NCBI GenBank assembly: GCA_964547905.1
Contig: CAZJPN010000036.1
Coordinates: 1-64,000, forward strand
Direction of reading: 5' to 3'
Source: JAJYLM01 sp964547905
Lineage (GTDB): Bacteria > JAMCPX01
DNA: 64,000 nt
Positions within the stretch are counted from its first letter, which is position 1. Each line of letters opens with the position of its first letter. Both the position numbers and the translations under genes were made by a program. A model generated the notes under the pieces. That model was given only the letters and a program-made list of their open reading frames with translations, was not told the origin of the DNA and made no database searches. Of the stretch, positions 9,491 to 18,707 are shown piece by piece.

Positions 9491-10188
9491 TTGAAATGTG
9501 AAATAAGGCAAGTGGTTGACCCGCGTTAGTCAGGTCTAAAGCATAGTTTTCATTGCCCTCCATTTCTTAATAAAGGACGACATAAGAGGATTTACACAGC
9601 CCTGTTTCCCCTTTTGATAGAGGGGCCAAAGACAATACCACGTCCCGCCGCAGGCGAGACGGAACGCAGAGAGGGCTATCATGCCAGGTGGTCGTGTATC
9701 TCTCTCGCAATGCTTAGCGGTATGCCCGTGCGCCGTGTAATCTCATCCGGCATTGTATTTCTGATCTCATCGATATTTGCGAATATCGACAGCAGGAGCC
9801 GTTTCCTTTTGACTGAAACGCCCGCAATGCCGTCAAGCCCGGACGCAAGTCCGGCCTTTGACCGCAGCTTTCTGTGGTACGTGATTGCAAACCTGTGTGC
9901 CTCATCACGGATGCGTTTTAAAAGCATGAGCGGTTCAGAGCCATGTGCGAGGTCAAGCGGGTCTTTCCTGTTCCGCAGGTATATCCTTTCCTCTTCCCTG
10001 TTTACCCTGTTCGGGCTGGCACCAGGCTTCAGCCCGCGGTCCCTGTTGTAAGGATTGGACAGCGGACTATCTTTATGGATCTTTGCAATGCCTATAACAT
10101 CCGGCTCATGAATGTCGAGTTCTTTGAGCACATCGAGTGCTATGCTCAACTGCCCCTTTCCGCCATCAACAAAAAGTCATGGGGTCTG
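9491..10188. repeat. Direct repeat copy 1: diverged uvrC 3' end plus downstream flank
   Basis: This segment is repeated at 10192 to about 10850 with a 701-bp offset, dropping to 680 bp past a 21-bp length difference inside the coding part. It spans about 190 bp downstream of uvrC and the last 480-500 bp of the gene. The two copies join head to tail within a few bases. Both contain the palindrome around GTCCCGCC-GCA-GGCGGGAC (perfect at 10343-10361, one mismatch in this copy). Confidence 0.85.
9679..10174 (-). pseudogene. uvrC 3' fragment (C-terminal remnant)
   Basis: In the minus direction this encodes the last about 165 residues of UvrC: the VDGGKGQLSIALDVLKEL segment of the endonuclease domain and the C-terminal helix-hairpin-helix region ending IAREIHDHLA. 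An in-frame TGA lies just upstream of the first homologous codon, so no complete protein can be made. Differences from the intact neighbour are mostly synonymous or conservative (I/V, D/E, L/I), with one replaced segment around the equivalent of residues 495-510. That pattern means it diverged while still under selection, as part of another functional uvrC allele, and was not copied recently from its neighbour. Confidence 0.85.
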
Positions 10189-10191
10189 CCC

Positions 10192-10850
10192 TTGAAATGT
10201 GAAATAAGGCAGGTGGCGGGCCCTTGTTAGACAGGTCTAAAGCATAGTTCTCATTGCCCTCCATTTCTTAATAAAGGACGACATAAGAGGATTTACACAG
10301 CCCTGTTTCCCCTCTTGATAGAGGGGCCAAAGACAATACCACGTCCCGCCGCAGGCGGGACGGAACGCAGAGAGGGCTATCATGCCAGGTGGTCGTGTAT
10401 CTCTCTCGCAATGCTTATCGGTATGCCTGTGCGCCGCGTGATCTCTTCCGGCATTGCGTTCCTGATCTCGTCTACATTTGCGAATATCGACAGCAGGAGC
10501 CGTTTTCTTTTCTCAGAAACGCCCGCAATGCCGTCAAGCCCGGACGCAAGCCCGGCCTTTGACCGCAGCTTTCTGTGGTACGTGATTGCAAACCTGTGTG
10601 CCTCGTCTCTGATGCGCTTTAAGAGCATAAGCGCTTCGGAGTTCCGGATGATGTTGATCGGGTCTTTCCTGTTCCGCAGGTATATCCTTTCTTCTTCCGT
10701 GTTCACCCTGCCACGGGAGGTATGGAATGACTGCCCCTCCGCCGTACTGTCCCTGTGGATCTTCGCAAGGCCGATAACGTCCGGCTGCTCAATGCCGAGC
10801 TCCTTCAGAACATCGAGTGCTATGCTCAACTGCCCCTTTCCGCCGTCAAC
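10192..10850. repeat. Direct repeat copy 2: native uvrC 3' end plus flank
   Basis: This is the intact partner of the segment at 9491-10188. It includes the real uvrC stop codon (10380-10382 on the complement) and its downstream palindrome at 10343-10361. Confidence 0.85.
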
Positions 10851-12233
10851 AATAATGAGCGACGGTATGTCTGCCTTATCCCTGAACCTCCTGCTCAGCA
10901 CCTCGTGCATCATGGCATAGTCATCCGGCCTGCTGACCTCCCTGAGCCGGTAATGCCTATATTTTGCCTTTACTGGAACGCCGTTCTCAAACCGCACCAT
11001 GGAAGACACGCTGTTCGTACCGAGGATATTCGAGTTGTCGAAACACTCTATGGTTGCGGGTGCATGCCTGAGGTGCAGTATGTCCCGGAGCCCTTCAATC
11101 GCGGACAGGGCTGTTGCTTGTTTTTGCAGTGACAGGTGAAGATATTCTGCTGCGTTTTTTTCAGACAACCTGATGAGTTCACGTTTTTTCCCTGCCCTCG
11201 GTATTTCAATACGCACTGCCCTGCCCTTCACGTCCGACAGGTGTGACTGAAGGATGCCCATATCCGTCAAGGGGAAGGGCAGGCAAATGATGTCCGGAAT
11301 AAAGTGGCCGTTTTCGTAATACTGGCTGACAGCCGAACCCAGGAGTTCTTCCGTATCGAGCGGGGTATCTTTGAACAGGTAGTTGAATGAATTCAGCAGT
11401 TGTCCGTTGCGTATAAAGAGACCGTTGACCGCAACAGTCTGCCCTTCGGACGCCGTGGTAAAAATATCCATATCAACGGCGCTTGAGGTCTCTACCTTCT
11501 GCTTTTCAACGGTTTTCTCTATGTTCAGGATAAGGTCACGCATCTGGGCTGCCTTTTCATAATGCTCCAGCCCGGACTCCGTTTTCATGTGTGCTTTCAA
11601 GGCTTTGATGACTGCGCCGGTTTTTCCCTCGAGGAAGAGCCGGGCCTGCTGTACATGTTCCCGGTAGTCCTCCTGCGTTATGTGGCCCGCACACGGAGCG
11701 GAACACCGCTTGATCTGATACTTCATGCACGGCCTTATCCTGTTCCTTAGCTCGGCGTCCGTACACGTCCTGAGCTGGAACAGGTCTGTGATCAGCTTGA
11801 CTGTTTCCCTGGCTGCGAATGCCGAGGAGTAGGGCCCGAAGATCAGGGAGCCGTCCCGCGCAGGCCTTCTCACGACCTGGATGCCGGGGAATTTGTGGTC
11901 CGTGGATATGCGTATGTTAACATAGCTCTTGTCGTCCTTTAAACGGATATTGTACCTCGGCTTGTGCTTCTTGATAAGGTTGTTCTCAAGCAGGAGTGCC
12001 TCTTTCTCGGTGTCCGTCAGCATGAATTCTATGCGGTTTATTCTGGGTTTTAGGAAATTTATAAAAGGTCTGGCATCCGGCGATGCCGTAAAATAAGCCC
12101 TTACCCGGCTGTTCAAATCTACGGCCTTGCCTATGTAGAGCACTGTGTCTTTTGTGTCCTTAAATATATAAACACCGGGTTGTTTCGGCACAACCCCGAG
12201 CTTTTCATGGATATGTTCATCTACCTCTATCAT
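10380..12233 (-). CDS. uvrC: UvrABC excinuclease subunit C
   Basis: The 617-residue protein makes both incisions in nucleotide-excision repair together with UvrB. Visible domains: the GIY-YIG nuclease (GVY at 20-22, YIGKA from 33), a UVR motif for UvrB contact around 205-240, the RNase-H-like second nuclease containing FDNSNI and IIVDGGKGQL, and the C-terminal helix-hairpin-helix pair. Length is normal for the family. The ATG follows a TATAAT box by 7 nt, which suggests leaderless translation. It is transcribed towards the island, away from the glycosyltransferase operon. The neighbouring truncated 3' copy should be kept in mind when reads or primers are assigned. Confidence 0.97.
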   Translation of the reverse strand: MIEVDEHIHEKLGVVPKQPGVYIFKDTKDTVLYIGKAVDLNSRVRAYFTASPDARPFINFLKPRINRIEFMLTDTEKEALLLENNLIKKHKPRYNIRLKDDKSYVNIRISTDHKFPGIQVVRRPARDGSLIFGPYSSAFAARETVKLITDLFQLRTCTDAELRNRIRPCMKYQIKRCSAPCAGHITQEDYREHVQQARLFLEGKTGAVIKALKAHMKTESGLEHYEKAAQMRDLILNIEKTVEKQKVETSSAVDMDIFTTASEGQTVAVNGLFIRNGQLLNSFNYLFKDTPLDTEELLGSAVSQYYENGHFIPDIICLPFPLTDMGILQSHLSDVKGRAVRIEIPRAGKKRELIRLSEKNAAEYLHLSLQKQATALSAIEGLRDILHLRHAPATIECFDNSNILGTNSVSSMVRFENGVPVKAKYRHYRLREVSRPDDYAMMHEVLSRRFRDKADIPSLIIVDGGKGQLSIALDVLKELGIEQPDVIGLAKIHRDSTAEGQSFHTSRGRVNTEEERIYLRNRKDPINIIRNSEALMLLKRIRDEAHRFAITYHRKLRSKAGLASGLDGIAGVSEKRKRLLLSIFANVDEIRNAMPEEITRRTGIPISIAREIHDHLA

Positions 12234-12240
12234 TCCTCTT

Positions 12241-12268
12241 ATTATAATTTAAAAATCCTGTTTTGCAA
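12241..12268 (-). promoter_or_regulatory. uvrC promoter, leaderless geometry
   Basis: On the minus strand, TTGCAA (12268-12263) is followed after 16 nt by a perfect TATAAT (12246-12241), then AAGAGGA and the uvrC ATG 7 nt later. The AGAGGA is too close to the ATG to serve as a normal Shine-Dalgarno, so translation of a leaderless mRNA is likely. Confidence 0.6.
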
Positions 12269-12340
12269 TGGCTCATGAATGCCCCGGTGTTTGCATATCT
12301 TCAGAAAAGTGTGTATATGAGTTATCCGAGGAGACGATGC

Positions 12341-13078
12341 ATGGAGGGAATCACTGTTTTTTATCCGATGTACAATGAAGAATTATACATAAATAGAGCT
12401 GTGGAAGCTGCAAAAGAGACATGCGATCTCATGCTTGAAATAAGAGAAATATCGGATTACGAGATTCTCCTTATCGATGATGCTTCAACAGATGCGACGG
12501 GACGGATAGCGGATGTACTTGCCGGAAAAAACAAAAGAATAAGGGTAATTCACCATCAAACCAACAGAGGGCTCGGGGGTGCTTTAAAAACAGGTTTTTA
12601 TAATGCAAAAATGGATGTGATTTTATACTCTGATATAGATCTTCCATTTGACATGATGGAGATGAAAAAGGCTTACAGGCTCATGAGGTATTATGATGCT
12701 GATATAGTAGCTGCTTTTAGGTTTGACAGGACGGGGGAAGGGCTGAGAAGGCTAATCTACTCTTATGTTTACAATATGCTTATAAAAATATTGTTTCATA
12801 TGAGGATAAAGGATGTTAATTTTTCATTTAAACTCGTAAAAAAGGAGATTTTGGAATATTTAAATCTGAAATCAGAGGGTAGCTTTATAGATGCGGAACT
12901 TCTGATTAAAGCACGGAGATACGGATTTAAAATTATACAATTCGGGACGAATTATTTTCCCCGAACCCGAGGTATTTCAACCTTGTCAAGCTCAAATGTA
13001 ATTATTAAAATCCTGAAAGAAATATTCTCCATGTACAAAGAGATCAAATCAATTCAGCCGGTTGTTAAAAGACGATGA
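12341..13078 (+). CDS. Family 2 glycosyltransferase (dolichol-phosphate-mannose-synthase-like)
   Basis: The 245-residue protein opens GITVFYPMYNEELYI, the nucleotide-binding strand of GT-A glycosyltransferases. It continues with LLIDDASTD, NRGLGGALKTGF and the D-x-D-type SDIDLP, all typical of DPM-synthase-like GT2 enzymes that load a sugar onto polyprenyl phosphate. The frame is open from 12263, but the ATG at 12341 is preferred because GAGGAG lies 7 nt upstream and homology begins there. The next gene overlaps by ATGA, and the third gene is a membrane glycosyltransferase that uses polyprenyl-linked sugars. The three probably act together on an envelope glycan or lipid. No C-terminal membrane segment is obvious. 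Confidence 0.88.
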   Translation: MEGITVFYPMYNEELYINRAVEAAKETCDLMLEIREISDYEILLIDDASTDATGRIADVLAGKNKRIRVIHHQTNRGLGGALKTGFYNAKMDVILYSDIDLPFDMMEMKKAYRLMRYYDADIVAAFRFDRTGEGLRRLIYSYVYNMLIKILFHMRIKDVNFSFKLVKKEILEYLNLKSEGSFIDAELLIKARRYGFKIIQFGTNYFPRTRGISTLSSSNVIIKILKEIFSMYKEIKSIQPVVKRR

Positions 13079-13881
13079 CAAAATTCCTTATTGTGAATGC
13101 CGATGATTTTGGATTATGCAGGGAGATTTCAAAAGGTATTATTAAGGCGTACTCAGATGGTATTGTTACGGCAACATCTGTTGTGGTCAATGGCAGATAT
13201 TTTAAAGAAGGTATATCCCTTCTGGAGGACTCAGGTATTGATGCAGGCATCCACCTTACATTCACTGGCGGTGAAAAGCCCATTTCTGGCAATATCCCCG
13301 GACTGATTGATAGCAATGGATTCTTTTTGAAAAGCTACAGAGAGGTAATCCCGAGGATTATATTGGGACGTTTTGATCGGAATGCACTTAAGAAGGAATT
13401 GTCACAACAGGTAAGCCTCTTGTTGGATAACAATATATCTGTAAGTCACATCGACAGTCATCAGCACCTTCACCTTTTACCCGGGGTAAGAGATATCGTC
13501 ATAAGGCTTGCACAGCAATTTAAGATACGGTGGATAAGGGTGACGTGTTCAAAAGGAATAGGTATGAAGGGTCTTGGAATAGATATGTTAGGCCGGGCAC
13601 TGAAATCAAAATTAAAGTTACAGGGTATAGGATTTACAGACAGGTTCATAGGCCTTGAAAAGGGCGGTTATATGGATGAAACCAATCTATCAAGCCTGCT
13701 CAAAAAGATAGCCAACAATGGCGTTACTGAGCTCATGGTTCATCCTGGTTATGATGCGTCAGCAGATTATGACTGGGGGTATACATGGGAGGAGGAACTA
13801 AAAGCCCTTACCTCTGATACTACAAAGGGATTGATAAAAAGCATCGGCATAACGTTGACGAGCTTTAAGGGGATTATGTGA
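13075..13881 (+). CDS. YdjC/ChbG-family carbohydrate deacetylase (HpnK-like)
   Basis: The 268-residue protein begins with FLIVNADDFGL, the family's metal-binding Asp-Asp pair. It also has GIHLTF and HIDSHQHLHLLPG, whose histidines complete the metal site, and a late EMVHPGY-like segment (ELMVHPGYD). ChbG removes an acetyl group from chitooligosaccharides. The HpnK branch is linked to hopanoid and lipid-linked sugar pathways and is often next to GT2 genes, as here. It overlaps the upstream gene by 4 bp (ATGA) and the downstream gene by 4 bp (GTGA), so translation is likely coupled. Confidence 0.88.
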   Translation: MTKFLIVNADDFGLCREISKGIIKAYSDGIVTATSVVVNGRYFKEGISLLEDSGIDAGIHLTFTGGEKPISGNIPGLIDSNGFFLKSYREVIPRIILGRFDRNALKKELSQQVSLLLDNNISVSHIDSHQHLHLLPGVRDIVIRLAQQFKIRWIRVTCSKGIGMKGLGIDMLGRALKSKLKLQGIGFTDRFIGLEKGGYMDETNLSSLLKKIANNGVTELMVHPGYDASADYDWGYTWEEELKALTSDTTKGLIKSIGITLTSFKGIM

Positions 13882-15389
13882 AGGATAAGAAGTATGCATA
13901 TTTAGCCTTGGCTGTAATTGTGGGGTTTCTTCTATTCAGGATCTTTTACATAGCGACGACCCACTATACGCTCTCGCAGGATGAGGCGTATTTCTGGGAC
14001 TGGTCAAGGCATCCTGCATTAAGCTACTATGACATGGGACCCATGATTGCATGGATTATAGCCTTTTTTACGCATATACTCCCCCTGTCCGCGTTCTCTG
14101 TCCGGCTCGGGGCACCGGTATTTTCAGCCATGACTGCTATTGTGATCTATATGCTCACCGTTGAAGTCACGGGATCGAGCATGCTTGGGTTCTGGGTGGT
14201 ATTGTTGTTCCATATCCTTCCCATCGGCATGGCAGGTGGCATTATCATGACGTACTATTCCCCTCAGGTTTTCTTCATGTCATTAATGGCACTTTTCTTG
14301 TGGAAGCTTATAACAGACGGCAGGCCCTGGTGGTGGTACTTGATCGGTATGAGTGCAGGGCTTGGATTGCTGTCGCACCACATGTTTATCTTTTTTACGG
14401 CAGAGGTCGGGCTGTTTGTACTTCTTTCACGCAACAACCGGAAATGGCTGAGCCGCAAAGAACCATACCTTGCTCTCCTGATAGAGCTGATCGTTGCAAG
14501 TCCCATCATGATCTGGAATGCAATGCATGACTTTGTTATGTTCAGGCATGCTATTGGTATGATGTCAGAGGCACATAATATTACATTTACACTGTTTGAA
14601 TATATCGGGGGACAGGCAGGCATAGGAGCAGGGTTTTTCTTCCTTGCTGTTGTGTATGGCCTTATCGTTAGCGGGTACCGTGGCATAAAATTTAAAGATG
14701 ATAAGTACCTGTTTCTGTTCTGCTTATCTGCACCGGTTATACTTTTCATAGCCATTCTCAGTATCGGCGGCAGGACAGAACCGAACTGGCCTGTATCAGG
14801 ATACATAACAGGGTCTATCGCAGCCGTAGATATACTCTATGAAAGGTATAAAAAGGGTAATCATCTTATCCGTTTGCTTATAAATGCAGGCCTTGGATTG
14901 ACTATATTTCTCTGTGTACTCGCCTCTATATTTGCATATTATCCTTCTGTTATGCATGCCGTGGGTATATATATACCACCGGATAGGGATCCTACGAACA
15001 GGCTGTATGGATGGAAGGAACTCGGGAGGAATGTATCGGATAAATTGCAGGATATGCCGGCCGGCAGCTTCGTTGCAACCGGGGAGTACGGGCTCAATGC
15101 AGAGCTTGCCTTTTATATAAAAGGGAATCCACAGGTTTACGAGATTCCCGTTAACCGTCGGTTTAGTCAGTATGATTTTTGGAACAACTTCAGGGCGGTT
15201 AAAGGTAAAGATGCTGTTTATGTTGGATATGGACCCATAGGAAAACAGACCTATAGACTATTTAACAAGGTAAATTTTGCAAAAGAACTTGTAATCCGAA
15301 CCCGGCACGATAATGCCATACGCTTCACCTTTTATATCTACAAGTGCTATGGATATAAGGGAACAGCAAAAGAGCTGGCAACATTTTAA
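13878..15389 (+). CDS. PMT/ArnT-like (GT39/GT83) membrane glycosyltransferase
   Basis: The 503-residue integral membrane protein has about ten hydrophobic segments. A first periplasmic loop, LSQDEAYFWDWSRHPALSYY, carries the conserved Asp-Glu of the ArnT/PMT superfamily, which moves sugars from polyprenyl phosphate to lipid A or protein. It starts with GTG in a GTGA overlap with the deacetylase gene. It is paralogous to the protein at 20173-21639: both share the D-E-A-Y-(F/W)-W-D-W-(S/A)-R-H-P loop, the DMGPMI that follows, and a C-terminal FxIYxxYxYKG. Acceptor and sugar are unknown. The upstream GT2 enzyme could supply its polyprenyl-linked donor. Confidence 0.88.
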   Translation: MKDKKYAYLALAVIVGFLLFRIFYIATTHYTLSQDEAYFWDWSRHPALSYYDMGPMIAWIIAFFTHILPLSAFSVRLGAPVFSAMTAIVIYMLTVEVTGSSMLGFWVVLLFHILPIGMAGGIIMTYYSPQVFFMSLMALFLWKLITDGRPWWWYLIGMSAGLGLLSHHMFIFFTAEVGLFVLLSRNNRKWLSRKEPYLALLIELIVASPIMIWNAMHDFVMFRHAIGMMSEAHNITFTLFEYIGGQAGIGAGFFFLAVVYGLIVSGYRGIKFKDDKYLFLFCLSAPVILFIAILSIGGRTEPNWPVSGYITGSIAAVDILYERYKKGNHLIRLLINAGLGLTIFLCVLASIFAYYPSVMHAVGIYIPPDRDPTNRLYGWKELGRNVSDKLQDMPAGSFVATGEYGLNAELAFYIKGNPQVYEIPVNRRFSQYDFWNNFRAVKGKDAVYVGYGPIGKQTYRLFNKVNFAKELVIRTRHDNAIRFTFYIYKCYGYKGTAKELATF

Positions 15390-15420
15390 TCCCAAAAGAA
15401 TTTCTTGTTGTATTTTTTGT

Positions 15421-18400
15421 TTATCTAACCTCTTCAACCCTTTTATGGTCAATGTACAAGAGATATCCCTTTATCTTTTTTGTTGGATATATATCCGAGA
15501 TTATATCCATATACTCTTTTACCTGTTTTTTATGTTTATCGATGTCCTTTAACCCGCCGGTTTTATAATCGACAATGATTGCCTCGGTTTGATTTACAAT
15601 AAGCCTATCTATTCTCTTTAAATCCCCGTGCCTGTCTACGACCTCTTTTTCCGTGAAAATGCCCGAGGATGATCCAGAGGTAAACCAGGGCTTAGTCTCT
15701 TCAAGCGCGAGCGACAGCAATATAGTATCAACAAGTGCTGGCTGATTTTGTATTGTTTGTTCTTGAATTGTACCAAGAAACTCTATCAATCTTTCTCTTG
15801 TATCGGTATCTCCGCTCGTTATCCTTGAAAGAATATCATGAATTATATCTCCCCGCTTTTCTTCATTATAATTTTCCAGTGCCGCAATGTCGGGTTGTTT
15901 TACATAGATATGGTTTTGCCAATGGGTGGATGCCTGTGACTTTTTTCGAAAGACATCATCTCCCTCTTTTTCTTGTTTTTTTAAAACAGTGTGTGCTCCT
16001 TGTTCATATCTGCTGTTTGCATCGAGCTTATGCTCAAACAAGTTATAAAGAGGATCTTTTTTATCCTGTATGAAGATGTAGAGTTCTTTTTGTGCTCTGG
16101 TTACTGCCACGTAAAATGCATTGAGTTCATCCATGAATGATAAGGACTGCTCTTTTATATAGGCATTGATAGATGCATCATCAGTCTTGATGCTCTGGAT
16201 TATGCTTCGATGTAATTTATTTGTGTAGGATAAATTAAGTTTATTGGGTCCTTCTATGATGAGCATGTTTTGTTTGTCACTGCCGTTCTTTCGAAGATTT
16301 AATGATGCATAAGGGATGATCACGACTGGAAACTGAAGCCCTTTTGACTTATGTATGGTCAAAAGCTTAACGGCATCCATCGATGTCATGTTTACAAAAA
16401 AGCCAGCATCGTCTTTTTCTTGAGTCTTCCAGTGATCAAGAAGGCTATCAAGATTATTCTCACCCTCATCCTCTCGCTCTTTGAGCATACCAAGCAGGTG
16501 CATAAAAAATCCTATTGACGACCCAAAATTCTCATGGATTTTGAATCGTCCGATGAACTCATGAACAATATCGTATGCCGGCAGATACCCGACTGCATTT
16601 AAAAGCGGCTTTATGAATTCGTCCCATAATTTAGGTTGCCATTCTTTAAAGGCTATGTAGAGATAAGCCTCTCCTCGTTGATGAAGCAGCCAATCATATA
16701 TCAGATTCGTTTTCACAGTAGATACCTTATTGAATATTTCCCCGGAAATAAAACCGATAAACGAAAGGCCGTCGAGCGGGTTATTCAAGAAGCTTAAAAA
16801 TGATATTACTTCCCGGATCAGAGTATGTTTCCTTATATCGAAGCCCTGTGTGGATTGGACAGGTATACCATTCTGTTTCAGTTCGCCTGAGAGCGACTCT
16901 ATTTGCGCGTTTTCTCTAACAAGGATGGCAATGTCTGAGTAAGAAATACCCTTATCATGTAGACTTACGATAACACCATTGATTCTTTTTACGAGTGCAT
17001 ATTCATATGCAGACTGTTCGACATCATTGATATCCGACCTACCTTCATCAGGTGATGTTGCAGTCTCTGTGTTTGATGGATTGTCCTTGGAATTACTATG
17101 TTCAATGAATAAATATCCTGCATCGTTTGGGGATGTATCGTTATGTGGTAAGGACTGTGCTGAATCCCTGTATATTGTATCTATAAGTTCTTTAATCTGT
17201 GTGTTGATTGTGGATGTAATGGGATCTTTTTCATTGTCGACGAACATGCTCTTCAGGTAATCGGGATCGAATGTTTTATTGAAGAAATCCACCAGCAATG
17301 ACGTTGATCGATAATTTGAGCTTAGTTTTTTTATGTAGAGTTCTTTTATAATAGGAGTTATCTCTTTATCTTCTATGACCTCGTCAAAAAGGCTCGAATC
17401 ACTACCCTTGAATCTGTAGATAGATTGTTTCTTATCACCGACATAAAAAAGAGAGCCACCGTTTGAAAGGGCTTCGATTACAAGCGCCTTTATATTATTC
17501 CATTGTGCCCTATCCGTATCCTGGAATTCATCGATAAAGTAATGAAGTATACTTTCGCCGAGATTGAAATATACCTCGGGTACATTGTATTCATCTATCA
17601 GTTTCCTTACATATTTATTTATATCATCTATTAAGATTTTGCCCCTTGTCATGGTAATTTCTGCGATTGTTTTCTCAATATTCGCCAGAATGTCATGGTA
17701 GGCACCGTAGCGGCTACTGTCCGTTGTAATTAAGAGATCAAACAATAGTTTCCGTACGCATTCCCATGTATGCTGCAGTGTGCTTTGGAAATGAATGCTC
17801 TGTTTTTTGAGAATATATGCGACATCGTCTTTTTGCCACAATTGATTTGAAAAATCATTATTGTTGATCTTACCAATCAATTCATCTTTTGGTGGAAGAA
17901 ATTTCGTCTGAATATTGGCGGAAGCTATACCTTCATACAGTTTATCGACGGCTATTTTCAGTGTATTTCTTTTTTGAGTTATCACGTCCGATGTTACCTT
18001 ATTACTCTCAATCCTTTTTCCCTTCTTGTTTTCTAAATATCTGAATCTGTTCACAAGCTCTATAATATTTTCTCGGGGATTAAAACCTGTTTTGCCTTCC
18101 ACGTTGAGGTAGATGTCGAGAAACCTTAGAAAAAGCTCTTTTGTATCTTGGTGTATGTGAATGGTGGAGAGCAAGTCGTCAAGGGCATATTCTATATAGG
18201 GTATAACATCCATAGCTATATCGAAGTTAGGCTGTAAATTTGTCTCACGCAAAGATGCCGTGATTATACTTCTCAGAAAGCTGTCGATGGTACGAACCTG
18301 AAAATCCGTGTAATGTTTTATAATCTCCTCGACGAGTTTATCCGAAGATTTCTGAAGGTCTTCATCATCGATGTCTATAGGGTTAAGCTGCCTTAGTGCT

Positions 18401-18693
18401 TGTTCTCTTTTTACCGCTTGTTTGCCATCTTTTATATCTGAAATGGCAATAAGTTTGAGCTGCCTGAGTATTCGCTCCTTCATCTCATTCGCAGCCTTAT
18501 TTGTGAAGGTGATCGCAAGCATGTTGTTCAGTGTATTTTGCGAGAGATGGTTCTTTATCCGGTTAGAGAGCAGGAACTGGACGAATCTGAGCGAAAGGCT
18601 GTGGGTCTTGCCTGACCCTGCAGAGGCATTAAGAACAAAAATATGGGGAAACTTCAAATCGTAGTCAACTTCTACAACAGGTTTATCTTCCAT
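15421..18693 (-). CDS. AddA/RecB-like UvrD helicase with C-terminal nuclease domain
   Basis: This 1090-residue superfamily-1A helicase has Walker A NASAGSGKT (22-30), Walker B FIDEFQDTD, GDKKQSIYRFKGSD, and the late motif VKLLTIHKSKGLQFPVV. The last about 70 residues contain ...RIDRLIVNQTEAIIVDYKTGG, the AddA/RecB-type PD-(D/E)XK nuclease core (D...D-Y-K). The protein should unwind and trim double-strand-break ends for recombination. It normally works with AddB or RecC, but no such partner is in this window. It is the last gene of a minus-strand operon that also holds envelope genes, 14 bp after the SDR gene. It converges on the PMT-like gene with only 31 bp between stops. Confidence 0.9.
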   Translation of the reverse strand: MEDKPVVEVDYDLKFPHIFVLNASAGSGKTHSLSLRFVQFLLSNRIKNHLSQNTLNNMLAITFTNKAANEMKERILRQLKLIAISDIKDGKQAVKREQALRQLNPIDIDDEDLQKSSDKLVEEIIKHYTDFQVRTIDSFLRSIITASLRETNLQPNFDIAMDVIPYIEYALDDLLSTIHIHQDTKELFLRFLDIYLNVEGKTGFNPRENIIELVNRFRYLENKKGKRIESNKVTSDVITQKRNTLKIAVDKLYEGIASANIQTKFLPPKDELIGKINNNDFSNQLWQKDDVAYILKKQSIHFQSTLQHTWECVRKLLFDLLITTDSSRYGAYHDILANIEKTIAEITMTRGKILIDDINKYVRKLIDEYNVPEVYFNLGESILHYFIDEFQDTDRAQWNNIKALVIEALSNGGSLFYVGDKKQSIYRFKGSDSSLFDEVIEDKEITPIIKELYIKKLSSNYRSTSLLVDFFNKTFDPDYLKSMFVDNEKDPITSTINTQIKELIDTIYRDSAQSLPHNDTSPNDAGYLFIEHSNSKDNPSNTETATSPDEGRSDINDVEQSAYEYALVKRINGVIVSLHDKGISYSDIAILVRENAQIESLSGELKQNGIPVQSTQGFDIRKHTLIREVISFLSFLNNPLDGLSFIGFISGEIFNKVSTVKTNLIYDWLLHQRGEAYLYIAFKEWQPKLWDEFIKPLLNAVGYLPAYDIVHEFIGRFKIHENFGSSIGFFMHLLGMLKEREDEGENNLDSLLDHWKTQEKDDAGFFVNMTSMDAVKLLTIHKSKGLQFPVVIIPYASLNLRKNGSDKQNMLIIEGPNKLNLSYTNKLHRSIIQSIKTDDASINAYIKEQSLSFMDELNAFYVAVTRAQKELYIFIQDKKDPLYNLFEHKLDANSRYEQGAHTVLKKQEKEGDDVFRKKSQASTHWQNHIYVKQPDIAALENYNEEKRGDIIHDILSRITSGDTDTRERLIEFLGTIQEQTIQNQPALVDTILLSLALEETKPWFTSGSSSGIFTEKEVVDRHGDLKRIDRLIVNQTEAIIVDYKTGGLKDIDKHKKQVKEYMDIISDIYPTKKIKGYLLYIDHKRVEEVR

Positions 18694-18707
18694 ATTGTAT
18701 TTGGGTA

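Noticed and set aside
359..10261. A 15-nt direct repeat (GTTCTCATTGCCCTC) at 359-373 and 10247-10261 on both sides of the island
   Set aside because: By simple arithmetic one or two 15-nt matches are expected by chance in 64 kb, and no integrase or tRNA site is present. It is not enough to call attachment sites.
9614..10920. Plus-strand open frames at 9614-10051 and 10315-10920 that resemble each other
   Set aside because: They are antisense to uvrC and its remnant. Their similarity only reflects the duplicated uvrC 3' end.
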